From: Chryseobacterium sp. KACC 21268
GTDB taxonomy: Bacteria; Bacteroidota; Bacteroidia; Flavobacteriales; Weeksellaceae
Assembly: GCA_028736075.1 (NCBI GenBank)
Contig: CP117875.1
Coordinates: 1,302,001 to 1,366,000 of the forward strand
Direction: 5' to 3'
DNA: 64,000 nucleotides
Shown here: positions 17,173 through 25,163 of the stretch, one piece after another
How positions within the stretch are numbered: position 1 is the first letter of the stretch
How the letters are laid out: each line of letters starts with the position of its first letter
The notes under the pieces: generated by a model
Database searches by the model: none
The model's input: the letters and a program-made list of their open reading frames with translations, nothing else
What the model was told of the DNA's origin: nothing
Translations under genes and position numbers: made by a program

Positions 17173-17203
17173 AAAAGTCGCAAAGATTGGCTTTGCGACT
17201 TTT
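17173..17203. terminator. Bidirectional terminator between the TolC and Nudix genes
   Basis: AAAAGTCGCAAAG (17173-17185) pairs with CTTTGCGACTTTT (17191-17203). On the minus strand it follows the TolC stop and has a T-run. Confidence 0.85.
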
Positions 17204-17254
17204 AAAATATTATAGATTCAAAAACTTGCTTGCGTCTTTGCGTTTTTGTTTTAC

Positions 17255-18613
17255 TTAAAGCGAAATCCCACGTCCCGCATAGAAATCCAAAACTTTCACA
17301 CTGAATAAATAATTATACTTTGCTTGAGCCACAGAACCTTGTGCATTTGCAAAATTGTTTCTCGCCATCGTGACGTCATAAATGGTCGAACGTCCAGCTT
17401 CATAACTTTTCGTTGCAAAATCCAGCGCCAGTTTTGTACTTTTCTCAGCTTCCATCGCAGAAACATAAATCTCGTAGTTCGAATCAGCATTGAACTGCGC
17501 CTGCTGAATATCCTGCTTCAACTGGAACTTCTGTTGCTCCAAATTATTTTTCGCAATCGACTCATTGATTTTGGTTTGCTCCACTTGCAATCTTGTAATT
17601 CCTTTGTTAAAAATTGGAATGTTGGCAGAAATCCCGACTTGCTGACCAAAATTGGATTTGTATTGCTGGATGAAACTTCGTTCCTGCACGGCAACTGGAA
17701 ATCCGCTTGATGCGTCGTAGCCGGTGATGTTGGTGTTCAGTAGATTGTTGTAGAAAGTTCCAATTCCTGCAGTAGCCGTGATTGTCGGATAGAAATTCGT
17801 CTTCACCACTTCCGTTTGTGCCTCTGCAGATTTGATTCTACTTTCCGCCGCTTTTATCACGGGCTGAGATTCATAGGCAATATTCAAAACCTCATCCACG
17901 GTTTCTTTTTGAGGTACCAACTCATCCGGAACAGGAATATCTACAACATCAAAACTCTTGTAATCCTGAAGCTGTAAAATCTGAGCCATTGCAAACAAAG
18001 CCCTGTCCACATTGATTTGAGCCGTTTGTACATTCTGTTTTTCTCTGGCGACGGAAGCGGTTGCTTCTGCCAAAACCGTTTGTGCGGTCGTTCCAACTTC
18101 GGTTGTGATTTTCGCGCGGTCGTAGAGTTGTTGAGCATTTTCCATTGCACTTTGGGAGATTTTCTTGATTTCCCTGTTCAGCATTACAGAAAGATATTGT
18201 TGTGCAATTTGAAGCGCGATGTTATTCTTTATCGTTTCAATATCCTGCAAACTCGCCTCCACATCGAAACCCGTTTTTCTAATCGCTTTCTCCAGCCTTC
18301 CGTTGTTGTACACCAGAATATTGGCGCCGACACTCGAGTTGTTGCTGAAGTTGTCATTTCGAATACTCGTGTTCACAAACTGTGTGTTTCCAAAACTTGC
18401 CGTGTTCGAGATGCTTCCGGAAACCGACGGTAGATAATCTCTCTTTGCCATTTCCAGATTTTTTGTCTGCACATCTTTGTTGAGAGCCTGCGCCTGAACC
18501 TGCAGATTATTTTTAATCGCATAATCCACACATTCCTGAATCGTCCATTTCTTCTGAGAAAATCCCAAAACCCCAATAGACAAAAGCGAAATACAAAAAA
18601 CTTTTTTAAGCAT
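17255..18613 (-). CDS. TolC family outer membrane efflux channel
   Basis: A 452-residue protein whose start is set at MLKKVFCISLLSIGVLGFSQ, a signal peptide six codons inside the longest frame. KKWTIQECVDYAIKNNLQVQ is the usual mature N-terminus of this family. Long duplicated helical regions and the C-terminal AKYNYLFSVKVLDFYAG complete the fold. It likely forms the outer-membrane exit for the MacB-type exporter at 20270-24962, which has no channel gene of its own, but it is transcribed away from it and separated by a GH28 gene. Confidence 0.9.
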   Translation of the reverse strand: MLKKVFCISLLSIGVLGFSQKKWTIQECVDYAIKNNLQVQAQALNKDVQTKNLEMAKRDYLPSVSGSISNTASFGNTQFVNTSIRNDNFSNNSSVGANILVYNNGRLEKAIRKTGFDVEASLQDIETIKNNIALQIAQQYLSVMLNREIKKISQSAMENAQQLYDRAKITTEVGTTAQTVLAEATASVAREKQNVQTAQINVDRALFAMAQILQLQDYKSFDVVDIPVPDELVPQKETVDEVLNIAYESQPVIKAAESRIKSAEAQTEVVKTNFYPTITATAGIGTFYNNLLNTNITGYDASSGFPVAVQERSFIQQYKSNFGQQVGISANIPIFNKGITRLQVEQTKINESIAKNNLEQQKFQLKQDIQQAQFNADSNYEIYVSAMEAEKSTKLALDFATKSYEAGRSTIYDVTMARNNFANAQGSVAQAKYNYLFSVKVLDFYAGRGISL

Positions 18614-18730
18614 AAAAGAAAAATTATACACAATAAGACTTCGGAATGTTGGATTTGTTACAATTGAAATTTACAATCGGATACTTTTCATAAAATTTTT
18701 TGTTTTATAGAAAAAAACATTAAACAAACT

Positions 18731-20104
18731 TTAATGTTTAGAAGATGGGATTTGTTCTTCTTTACCAATAGTAACATTATTAAAAATAATATTCTCTGTA
18801 TTGGTCATGCTTATTGCATTCTTTGCTTCATTGATTTTTACATTAGAAAATACAATATTATTTACTTTCTTCGTAGGATAACCCTGTATTACGATTCCAG
18901 CGTTGGTCGCTTTTTTAACTTTGAAATTATTGACAAATAAATTATGGATGTCTGTTTCGTGACCTTCTCCTTCCCCTTTGTAGAAAGATGTGATGTAAAT
19001 TGCATCCTCTACCTCTCCAAAATCTACATTGTTGATGTAAATATCCTTGATGTAACCACCTCTGTCCGCATTAGATTTCAGATATAGAGCACGTTTGCAA
19101 TAGCCGGCAAAGGTCGAGTTTTCTACAAAAACGTTTCTTACGCCAGATGACATTTCACTACCAATCACAATCGCATGCAAACCTTTGAAACGGCTATTTC
19201 TAACGATAATGTTTTCTGATGGCATATTGGTTTCTCTGCCTTCTCTGTCTCTCCCAGCTTTGATGGTGACATTGTCATCTGCATTGTCAAAATCTACATC
19301 ATCAATCAAAACATTTTTAGAATATTCTATGTCGAAGCCATCATTGTTTTTGTTTTGAGAATCAAATTTTACTTTCCGAGCGGTGATGTTTTCTGATTTT
19401 AGGAAATGAACACACCAGAATGGAGCGTTTGTAATGGTAACACCTTCAATCAAAATATTTTTACTTTCAAAGAACTGAACAAGCTGAGGTCTTAAAAAGC
19501 TGTTTTTCCCGAAGATTCTTTCCTTTACAGGCGTCATCTTCAAGTTCATATCTCTGGTTTTTGCCTGTGCAGGTTTTTGCTTGTCGTACCATTGGCTGAA
19601 ACCATCTTTGCCATTTCCATCAATTGTTCCTTCACCAATTATCGCAACATTTTCTACTTGATAGGCGTAAATCAAGGGACTGTAATTATAAATAAGTGTT
19701 CCTTCCCAACTCGTGAGAACGGCAGGAAGGTAATCTTTTTCATTTGTTCCAAAGATTATTTTTGCATCTTTTTTTAATTCCAAAGTCGTGTTGCTTACGA
19801 AGTGAATCGGCCCGTTAATCAAGTAAACACCTGCCGGAACTACTATTTTTGCGCCTTTTTTTGCCTTGCTTTGTTTCATTGCTTTGTCAAAAAAAGGTTT
19901 ATTATCTGTTTTAGAATCGCCCTTGGCACCGAGATTTGTAATTAGAATTACATTTTTTGAAACTTTGGGAGCTTCTATTGTTTTAAGAATATTATCGATT
20001 GCACGAGATTCAACAGTTGCAGTATCAAGGATGTTTATGTTAATTTTCGCACCAAAGCAAAAAAATGAAAGACTGTAGAAAACGATTAAAATAATTTTTT
20101 TCAT
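18731..20104 (-). CDS. Glycoside hydrolase family 28 (divergent, pectinase-type)
   Basis: A 457-residue secreted beta-helix protein; the start is placed at MKKIILIVFYSLSFFCFGAK, 16 codons inside the longest frame, because this gives a signal peptide. GH28 landmarks are NND at 253-255, DD at 276-277 (NADDNVTIKAGRD), LHA at 309-311 where GHG is usual, and RALYLK at 338-343 in place of RIK. The variant histidine block GLHAIVIGSEMS suggests a rhamnogalacturonan-type or exo-acting GH28 rather than a standard polygalacturonase (inference). It is a distant paralogue of the gene at 12346. It lies between TolC and the divergent ABC exporter with no SusC/D partner. Confidence 0.85.
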   Translation of the reverse strand: MKKIILIVFYSLSFFCFGAKININILDTATVESRAIDNILKTIEAPKVSKNVILITNLGAKGDSKTDNKPFFDKAMKQSKAKKGAKIVVPAGVYLINGPIHFVSNTTLELKKDAKIIFGTNEKDYLPAVLTSWEGTLIYNYSPLIYAYQVENVAIIGEGTIDGNGKDGFSQWYDKQKPAQAKTRDMNLKMTPVKERIFGKNSFLRPQLVQFFESKNILIEGVTITNAPFWCVHFLKSENITARKVKFDSQNKNNDGFDIEYSKNVLIDDVDFDNADDNVTIKAGRDREGRETNMPSENIIVRNSRFKGLHAIVIGSEMSSGVRNVFVENSTFAGYCKRALYLKSNADRGGYIKDIYINNVDFGEVEDAIYITSFYKGEGEGHETDIHNLFVNNFKVKKATNAGIVIQGYPTKKVNNIVFSNVKINEAKNAISMTNTENIIFNNVTIGKEEQIPSSKH

Positions 20105-20269
20105 TTTATTTTTATTGAGATTTTTTATTTCGTTAATAATAATAAAAATCATTGTAATGATGGTTGATTTTCACGGTTAATGTATTGTTTTTTTCTATTG
20201 AAGTGGTTTTTATCTTTTTTTGATGTAACAATTCAGCAATCGGATTTACTTATATGTAAAATCAAGACA

Positions 20270-20971
20270 ATGTCTCATCCCATTCTAAGAATAGAAGATA
20301 TCAACAAATCCTACGACACAGGCAAGAGCAAATTGCACGTTCTCAAAGGCATCAACCTGAATATCAACGAAGGCGAATTTGTTTCTATTATGGGAAGCTC
20401 CGGTTCCGGAAAATCGACATTGCTAAACATCATCGGTATTTTGGACGAGGCAGACAACGGCATCTACGAGTTGGACGGCGTTCCCATCAAACATCTCACA
20501 GAAGTCAAGGCCGCGGAGTACAGAAGTCGTTTTCTTGGATTTATTTTTCAGTCTTTCAATTTGATTAATTATAAAACAGCTTTGGACAATGTGGCGTTGC
20601 CGTTATATTACCAAAATGTTTCCAGAAAAGAAAGAACCAAACGCGCCGAAGAATATCTCGAAAAAGTAGGACTTCTAAGTTGGAAAGACCACCTTCCAAG
20701 CGAACTTTCCGGAGGACAAAAACAAAGAATCGCCATCGCGAGAGCACTCATCACAGATCCGAAATTAATCTTGGCCGATGAGCCGACTGGAGCTTTGGAT
20801 TCCAAAACGACAAACGATATTATGAAGTTGCTTCAGGATATTAACAAAGAAGGAAAAACAATCGTCGTCGTAACACACGAGCCCGATGTGGCCGCGCAAA
20901 CCAAGAGAAACGTCGTCCTGAAAGACGGATTAATAGAAAGCGATACATTCATCAATCAAATTGTATTGTAG
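20270..20971 (+). CDS. ABC transporter ATP-binding protein, MacB/LolD type
   Basis: A 233-residue ATPase. The start [15 protein letters not shown] is chosen over an in-frame ATG 30 codons upstream because the upstream part is a non-conserved hydrophobic run. Walker [10 protein letters not shown] is at 42-50, LSGGQ at 146-150, Walker B LILADEP at 166-172 and the switch His near 203. It is the first gene of a four-gene exporter set with two permeases and an adaptor. The gap to the next gene is 131 bp and contains short-word repeats. Confidence 0.93.
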   Translation: MSHPILRIEDINKSYDTGKSKLHVLKGINLNINEGEFVSIMGSSGSGKSTLLNIIGILDEADNGIYELDGVPIKHLTEVKAAEYRSRFLGFIFQSFNLINYKTALDNVALPLYYQNVSRKERTKRAEEYLEKVGLLSWKDHLPSELSGGQKQRIAIARALITDPKLILADEPTGALDSKTTNDIMKLLQDINKEGKTIVVVTHEPDVAAQTKRNVVLKDGLIESDTFINQIVL

Positions 20972-21102
20972 AGCTGGATGACGGAAGTCTGGTGATGGAA
21001 GTTAGCTTCAAGAGCCTCAGCCTGACAAAAAAATAAAAATTAAAATAATGCGAAAAGTAGGAAACTTCCAACTTCCTTCTTCTAGCTTCCAACCCAAAAA
21101 TT

Positions 21103-22332
21103 ATGTTTGACTTAGACCGCTGGCAAGAGATTTTTAGTTCCATTCGCAGTAATGTATTGCGGACGGTTCTTTCTGGGTTTACGGTGGCTTTGGGATTGTT
21201 CATCTTCATTGTATTGTTTGGCATTGGAAACGGCCTTAATAATTCATTTGCCAAAGCATTTACAAGAGATGCAACCAATCTGATTATGATTTGGGCAGGC
21301 AAAACCACCGTTCCTTATGCGGGTTTGCAATCCGACAGACAAGTGACTTTCAACAATGATGATTTCGATGCCATCGTGAAAGAAAGCGAGGGGAAATTAG
21401 AATATGCTTCGCCAAGGTATCAAACCAGTCTTACTGTGAAATATGGAAAAGAAAGTGGTGGTTATCAAATCAACGGTGTTTTGGGCGACGAGAAATTCCT
21501 TGAGAACAGAACAATGATTGATGGACGCTACATCAACCAACGAGATAATGCGCTGAAACAAAATGTAGCTTCGATTGGAAGAATGGTTTGGCGAGATCTG
21601 ATCCGAGACGGAAATCCGATCGGGAAAGATCTGGAGATCAATGGGACGATGTTCAAAGTGGTTGGTGTTTTCTCAGATCCTGGCGGTGACTGGGACGAGC
21701 GACACATTTCGGTGCCACTTTCTACATTGCAACAGATGAAGAAAAGTTCTGACACCATCAGTACCGTAATGTTGTCTTATGACCCAAATATGACGCCGGA
21801 TCAAGGGGTGAAATATGGGAACGAATTGGAGAAAAGTATCAAAGCACGACATAAAATTTCTCCGGATGACCAGCAGGGAATCAGAATCAATAACAATGCG
21901 AAAAATACACAGGATTCATTTGCTTTTCTATTTGTGATCACTGTCGTTGTTGGATTTATCGGACTTGGAACTTTGCTTGCGGGAATCATTGGGATCAGTA
22001 ATATTATGGTTTATATCGTAAAGGAGAGAACCAAAGAAATCGGTGTCAGAAAAGCGATTGGCGCAAAACCAGGTGGCATCGTCGCATTGATTCTTCAAGA
22101 AAGTATTGTGATTACGGTGATTTCAGGAATTGTTGGCGTTGGCTTGGGCGTTTTGGCACTTAAACTCATTGGGAATAATCTCGAAGATTACTTCATCACA
22201 GAACCTTCCGTGGGTTGGGGATTGATCGCTTCTGCATTTTTCTGTCTTTTGCTTTCGGGAACCATCGCTGGATTTGTACCAGCCTACAAAGCTTCCAGGA
22301 TTAAACCAATTGAAGCATTAAGATCAGAGTAA
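21103..22332 (+). CDS. MacB-type ABC transporter permease (first)
   Basis: A 409-residue inner-membrane permease with the MacB layout: one N-terminal helix (about 20-45), a large periplasmic core (about 50-270), and three C-terminal helices of the FtsX domain carrying VKERTKEIGVRKAIGAKPG. The C-terminus KPIEALRSE is typical. It should pair with the second permease and the ATPase as a mechanotransmission exporter working with the periplasmic adaptor. Confidence 0.92.
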   Translation: MFDLDRWQEIFSSIRSNVLRTVLSGFTVALGLFIFIVLFGIGNGLNNSFAKAFTRDATNLIMIWAGKTTVPYAGLQSDRQVTFNNDDFDAIVKESEGKLEYASPRYQTSLTVKYGKESGGYQINGVLGDEKFLENRTMIDGRYINQRDNALKQNVASIGRMVWRDLIRDGNPIGKDLEINGTMFKVVGVFSDPGGDWDERHISVPLSTLQQMKKSSDTISTVMLSYDPNMTPDQGVKYGNELEKSIKARHKISPDDQQGIRINNNAKNTQDSFAFLFVITVVVGFIGLGTLLAGIIGISNIMVYIVKERTKEIGVRKAIGAKPGGIVALILQESIVITVISGIVGVGLGVLALKLIGNNLEDYFITEPSVGWGLIASAFFCLLLSGTIAGFVPAYKASRIKPIEALRSE

Positions 22333-22381
22333 AAGAGAAACGAATCAAGAACAAATAGACAAGATCAAGACTCAGCAAAAT

Positions 22382-22414
22382 CATCAACTATCAACCAACA
22401 ACCATCAACCAAAA
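22382..22414 (+). repeat. Short-word repeat spacer before the second permease
   Basis: The 30 bases before the ATG at 22415 repeat the words ATCAACTATCAACC, ACAACC and ATCAACC. The same vocabulary lies before the permease start at 3675, in an otherwise unrelated operon. Confidence 0.55.
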
Positions 22415-23683
22415 ATGAACATACTTTTCAAAAGAGATACCTGGCAAGAAATTTATTATTCCCTTCGGAATAATAAGCTCCGAACGTTTCTCACGATGAT
22501 TGGCGTTGGTTGGGGAATGTTTTTATACGTAAGCTTGCTTGGCGCGGCGAATGGAATGGAAAATGGGTTCAACAGATTGTTCTCAGGTTTTGCAACCAAT
22601 TCCGTTTTCCTTTGGCCACAAAGTACCAATATTCCTTACGAAGGTTTTCCAAAAGGCAGAAAGATGGATCTTCACTTGAAAGATATTGAATATATCACCA
22701 AGAAAGTTCCAGAAGTCGATTATATTTCGCCCCAAAGTGTGAGAGGGAATTTTGGAACGCCGGGCGATCAGATCTCTAGAAACGGGAAGAAAAATACATA
22801 TATGATTACGGGAGATTTTCCGGTTGGTAATCAGATTTCTAAGAAAAAATTGTTGTTCGGAAGATATATCAATGACGCTGATATTCAATCTAAAAAAAAT
22901 GTGATCGTAATAGGAGAGGAGATCTACAAAAATCTTTTCGATGCCAAGAAAAACGAGAATCCAATTGGAAAATCAGTCAATTTGAAAGGGATATTTTTCA
23001 ATGTCATCGGTGTTTTCCGAGTGCCAAGAGGTGGCGGGATGGAGAATGACCAATCGGCTTATATTCCGTTTTCCACTTATTCCGGAATGTACAACGAAGG
23101 CGACAAAGTCGGATTCTTCGCGATCGTTGGAAAACCAAATGCCGAAGCCGCGGTCGTAGAAGCTAAAGTGAAGGATGAGCTTAAGAAAATCAACCACGTT
23201 TCGCCAGAAGATACTAATGCGTTTGGAAGTTTCAATCTCGCTAAAGAGTTTAAAAAACTAACAGGATTTCTGACCGGAATGCAATTGCTGACCATCATTG
23301 TCGGAACCTTGACGATTTTGGCTGGTGTCATCGCGATTTCAAATATTCTATTAATTACAGTGACAGAGCGAACCAAAGAAATCGGAATCCGAAGAGCTTT
23401 GGGCGCAAAACCAGCTGAGGTTCGAAATCAGATTCTGTTGGAAAGTGTTGTGATCACGCTGTCGTCGGGACTTTTAGGATTTTTGTCTGGAATATTTTTG
23501 CTCATTATTCTAAATATTGCGACGATGAACAATGATGCTTTTCCATTTTACAATCCAACAGTCGATTACGGAAACGTGTTCTCCGCCATGGGAATTATGA
23601 TTTTCCTTGGATTGATCATCGGATTGATCCCCGCACAAAGAGCGGTAAAAATTAGACCAATTGAAGCTTTACGAACAGAGTAA
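22415..23683 (+). CDS. MacB-type ABC transporter permease (second)
   Basis: A 422-residue paralogue of the preceding permease: N-terminal helix with TFLTMIGVGWGMFLYV, periplasmic core, then FtsX helices with VTERTKEIGIRRALGAKPA and the C-terminus RPIEALRTE. Two different permeases in one operon suggest a heterodimeric transporter. It lies 88 bp before the adaptor gene. Confidence 0.92.
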   Translation: MNILFKRDTWQEIYYSLRNNKLRTFLTMIGVGWGMFLYVSLLGAANGMENGFNRLFSGFATNSVFLWPQSTNIPYEGFPKGRKMDLHLKDIEYITKKVPEVDYISPQSVRGNFGTPGDQISRNGKKNTYMITGDFPVGNQISKKKLLFGRYINDADIQSKKNVIVIGEEIYKNLFDAKKNENPIGKSVNLKGIFFNVIGVFRVPRGGGMENDQSAYIPFSTYSGMYNEGDKVGFFAIVGKPNAEAAVVEAKVKDELKKINHVSPEDTNAFGSFNLAKEFKKLTGFLTGMQLLTIIVGTLTILAGVIAISNILLITVTERTKEIGIRRALGAKPAEVRNQILLESVVITLSSGLLGFLSGIFLLIILNIATMNNDAFPFYNPTVDYGNVFSAMGIMIFLGLIIGLIPAQRAVKIRPIEALRTE

Positions 23684-23771
23684 TTATAAAATTATAAATG
23701 ATAATCGATTAGTGATAAATGATTTTACTAATTTTTAATATTAAAATAAAAACAAACTATATTTCTATATA

Positions 23772-24962
23772 ATGGAAAAAAAGAAATTTACATTCAAAAA
23801 AGCATTGTCCATATTTTTCGGATTGCTATTCGTGGTCGCGGTGATTGGTGGAATCGGTTATCTCATCAAATCAAATTCGGCTGAGAATGAAGTTTTCCTC
23901 ACCAGGAAACCGACCATTCAAAATCTGGATGACAAAGTGATGGCAACCGGTAAGATTGAACCTCGCGAGGAAATCGAGATCAAACCAAATATCTCCGGAA
24001 TCATCCAAACCATCAATGTGGACGAAGGTGACAAAGTGACTGCAGGACAACTCATCGCAACCATCAGAATCGTTCCGAACGTCACAGATGTGAACAACGC
24101 GACTATGCAGATCAACAATTCTCAAATTCAACTGACGAATGCCAAGATCAACGTTGAAAATCAGAAGAAACAATTTGAGATGCAGGCAAAACTGTACAAG
24201 CAAGGTGTAATTTCCAAGCAGGAATACATCACGGCTCAGCAACAGTTGGAGACCAATATCCAACAACAGAAATTGGCAGTTCAACAGTTGAACGCAGCTC
24301 AAAAACAATTGCAAATCGTGAGAACTGGAGCGACACCGGAACTTCAAAGTATGGCAACCACGCAGATTCGTGCAAAAGCGGCGGGTGTAGTTTTAGAAAT
24401 TCCTGTGAAAGTAGGAAGTCAGGTGATCGAGGCCAATGCCTTCAACCCGGGAACTACGATTTGTTCTATTGCAGATCTTAATGCCTTGATTTTCAAAGGT
24501 GATATAGACGAAGCACAAGCTGGAAGATTACAGCAAGGGATGGAAATGAAAGTGGTAATTGGTGCATTGCAAAATAAATCTTTCCCTGGAAAATTGACGC
24601 TCATCGCACCAAAAGGAAAAGAAGAAAGTGGAACGATAAAATTTGCTGTAGAAGGCGATGTTTACAACAAATCTGGAGATTATATCCGCGCAGGATTCAG
24701 TGCAAATGGAGAAATCTTATTGAGTTCTAAGAAAAATGCATTACTTTTGGACGAGTCGCTGATCCAATATGAAAAGGGCAACAATAAATCCTTTGTAGAA
24801 GTGAAACAGCCGAAAGGAAACTTTAAGAAAGTTTATGTTAAGCTGGGATCGAGTGACGGAATCAATGTTCAGATCCTTTCCGGAATCGATAAGAATGCGG
24901 AAGTGAAAGTTTGGAATCCATCAGACAAAGACAAAGAAGAACTGAAGGAACAAAAGAAATAG
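23772..24962 (+). CDS. Periplasmic adaptor subunit (membrane fusion protein, MacA/HlyD type)
   Basis: A 396-residue protein anchored by one N-terminal helix (about 12-32). The split lipoyl motif is visible: VMATGKIEPREEIEIKPNIS and later IRAKAAGVVLEIPVKVGSQV. Between them is a Gln-rich coiled-coil hairpin (about 115-180) that would contact the TolC channel. A beta-barrel and membrane-proximal domain follow, and the tail is very Lys/Glu rich. It completes the tripartite exporter with the upstream ABC genes and most probably the TolC at 17255-18613. Confidence 0.92.
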   Translation: MEKKKFTFKKALSIFFGLLFVVAVIGGIGYLIKSNSAENEVFLTRKPTIQNLDDKVMATGKIEPREEIEIKPNISGIIQTINVDEGDKVTAGQLIATIRIVPNVTDVNNATMQINNSQIQLTNAKINVENQKKQFEMQAKLYKQGVISKQEYITAQQQLETNIQQQKLAVQQLNAAQKQLQIVRTGATPELQSMATTQIRAKAAGVVLEIPVKVGSQVIEANAFNPGTTICSIADLNALIFKGDIDEAQAGRLQQGMEMKVVIGALQNKSFPGKLTLIAPKGKEESGTIKFAVEGDVYNKSGDYIRAGFSANGEILLSSKKNALLLDESLIQYEKGNNKSFVEVKQPKGNFKKVYVKLGSSDGINVQILSGIDKNAEVKVWNPSDKDKEELKEQKK

Positions 24963-24988
24963 ACCTTTAAATTATAATTGTTAAAAAG

Positions 24989-25024
24989 ATCCGTCTGGTA
25001 TTCATAGCTAGACGGATTTTTATT
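24989..25024 (+). terminator. Rho-independent terminator of the MacB-type exporter operon
   Basis: ATCCGTCT (24989-24996) pairs with AGACGGAT (25010-25017), followed by TTTTATTTTT. Confidence 0.85.
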
Positions 25025-25112
25025 TTTAAGATTATTATAATAGATAAAAATTCTAGTTGAAGTAATTTGAGAAATCAACATAGATTATTATTGCGATGTA
25101 TCTTTAATAATA

Positions 25113-25144
25113 AAAAATCCTGCAAAATTACTTGCAGGATTTTT
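25113..25144. terminator. Terminator of the TonB-dependent receptor gene
   Basis: AAAAATCCTGCAA (25113-25125) pairs perfectly with TTGCAGGATTTTT (25132-25144). It sits about 20 bp beyond the receptor stop codon on the minus strand and has runs on both sides. Confidence 0.85.
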
Positions 25145-25163
25145 AAGTATTGTATGTTTGAAA

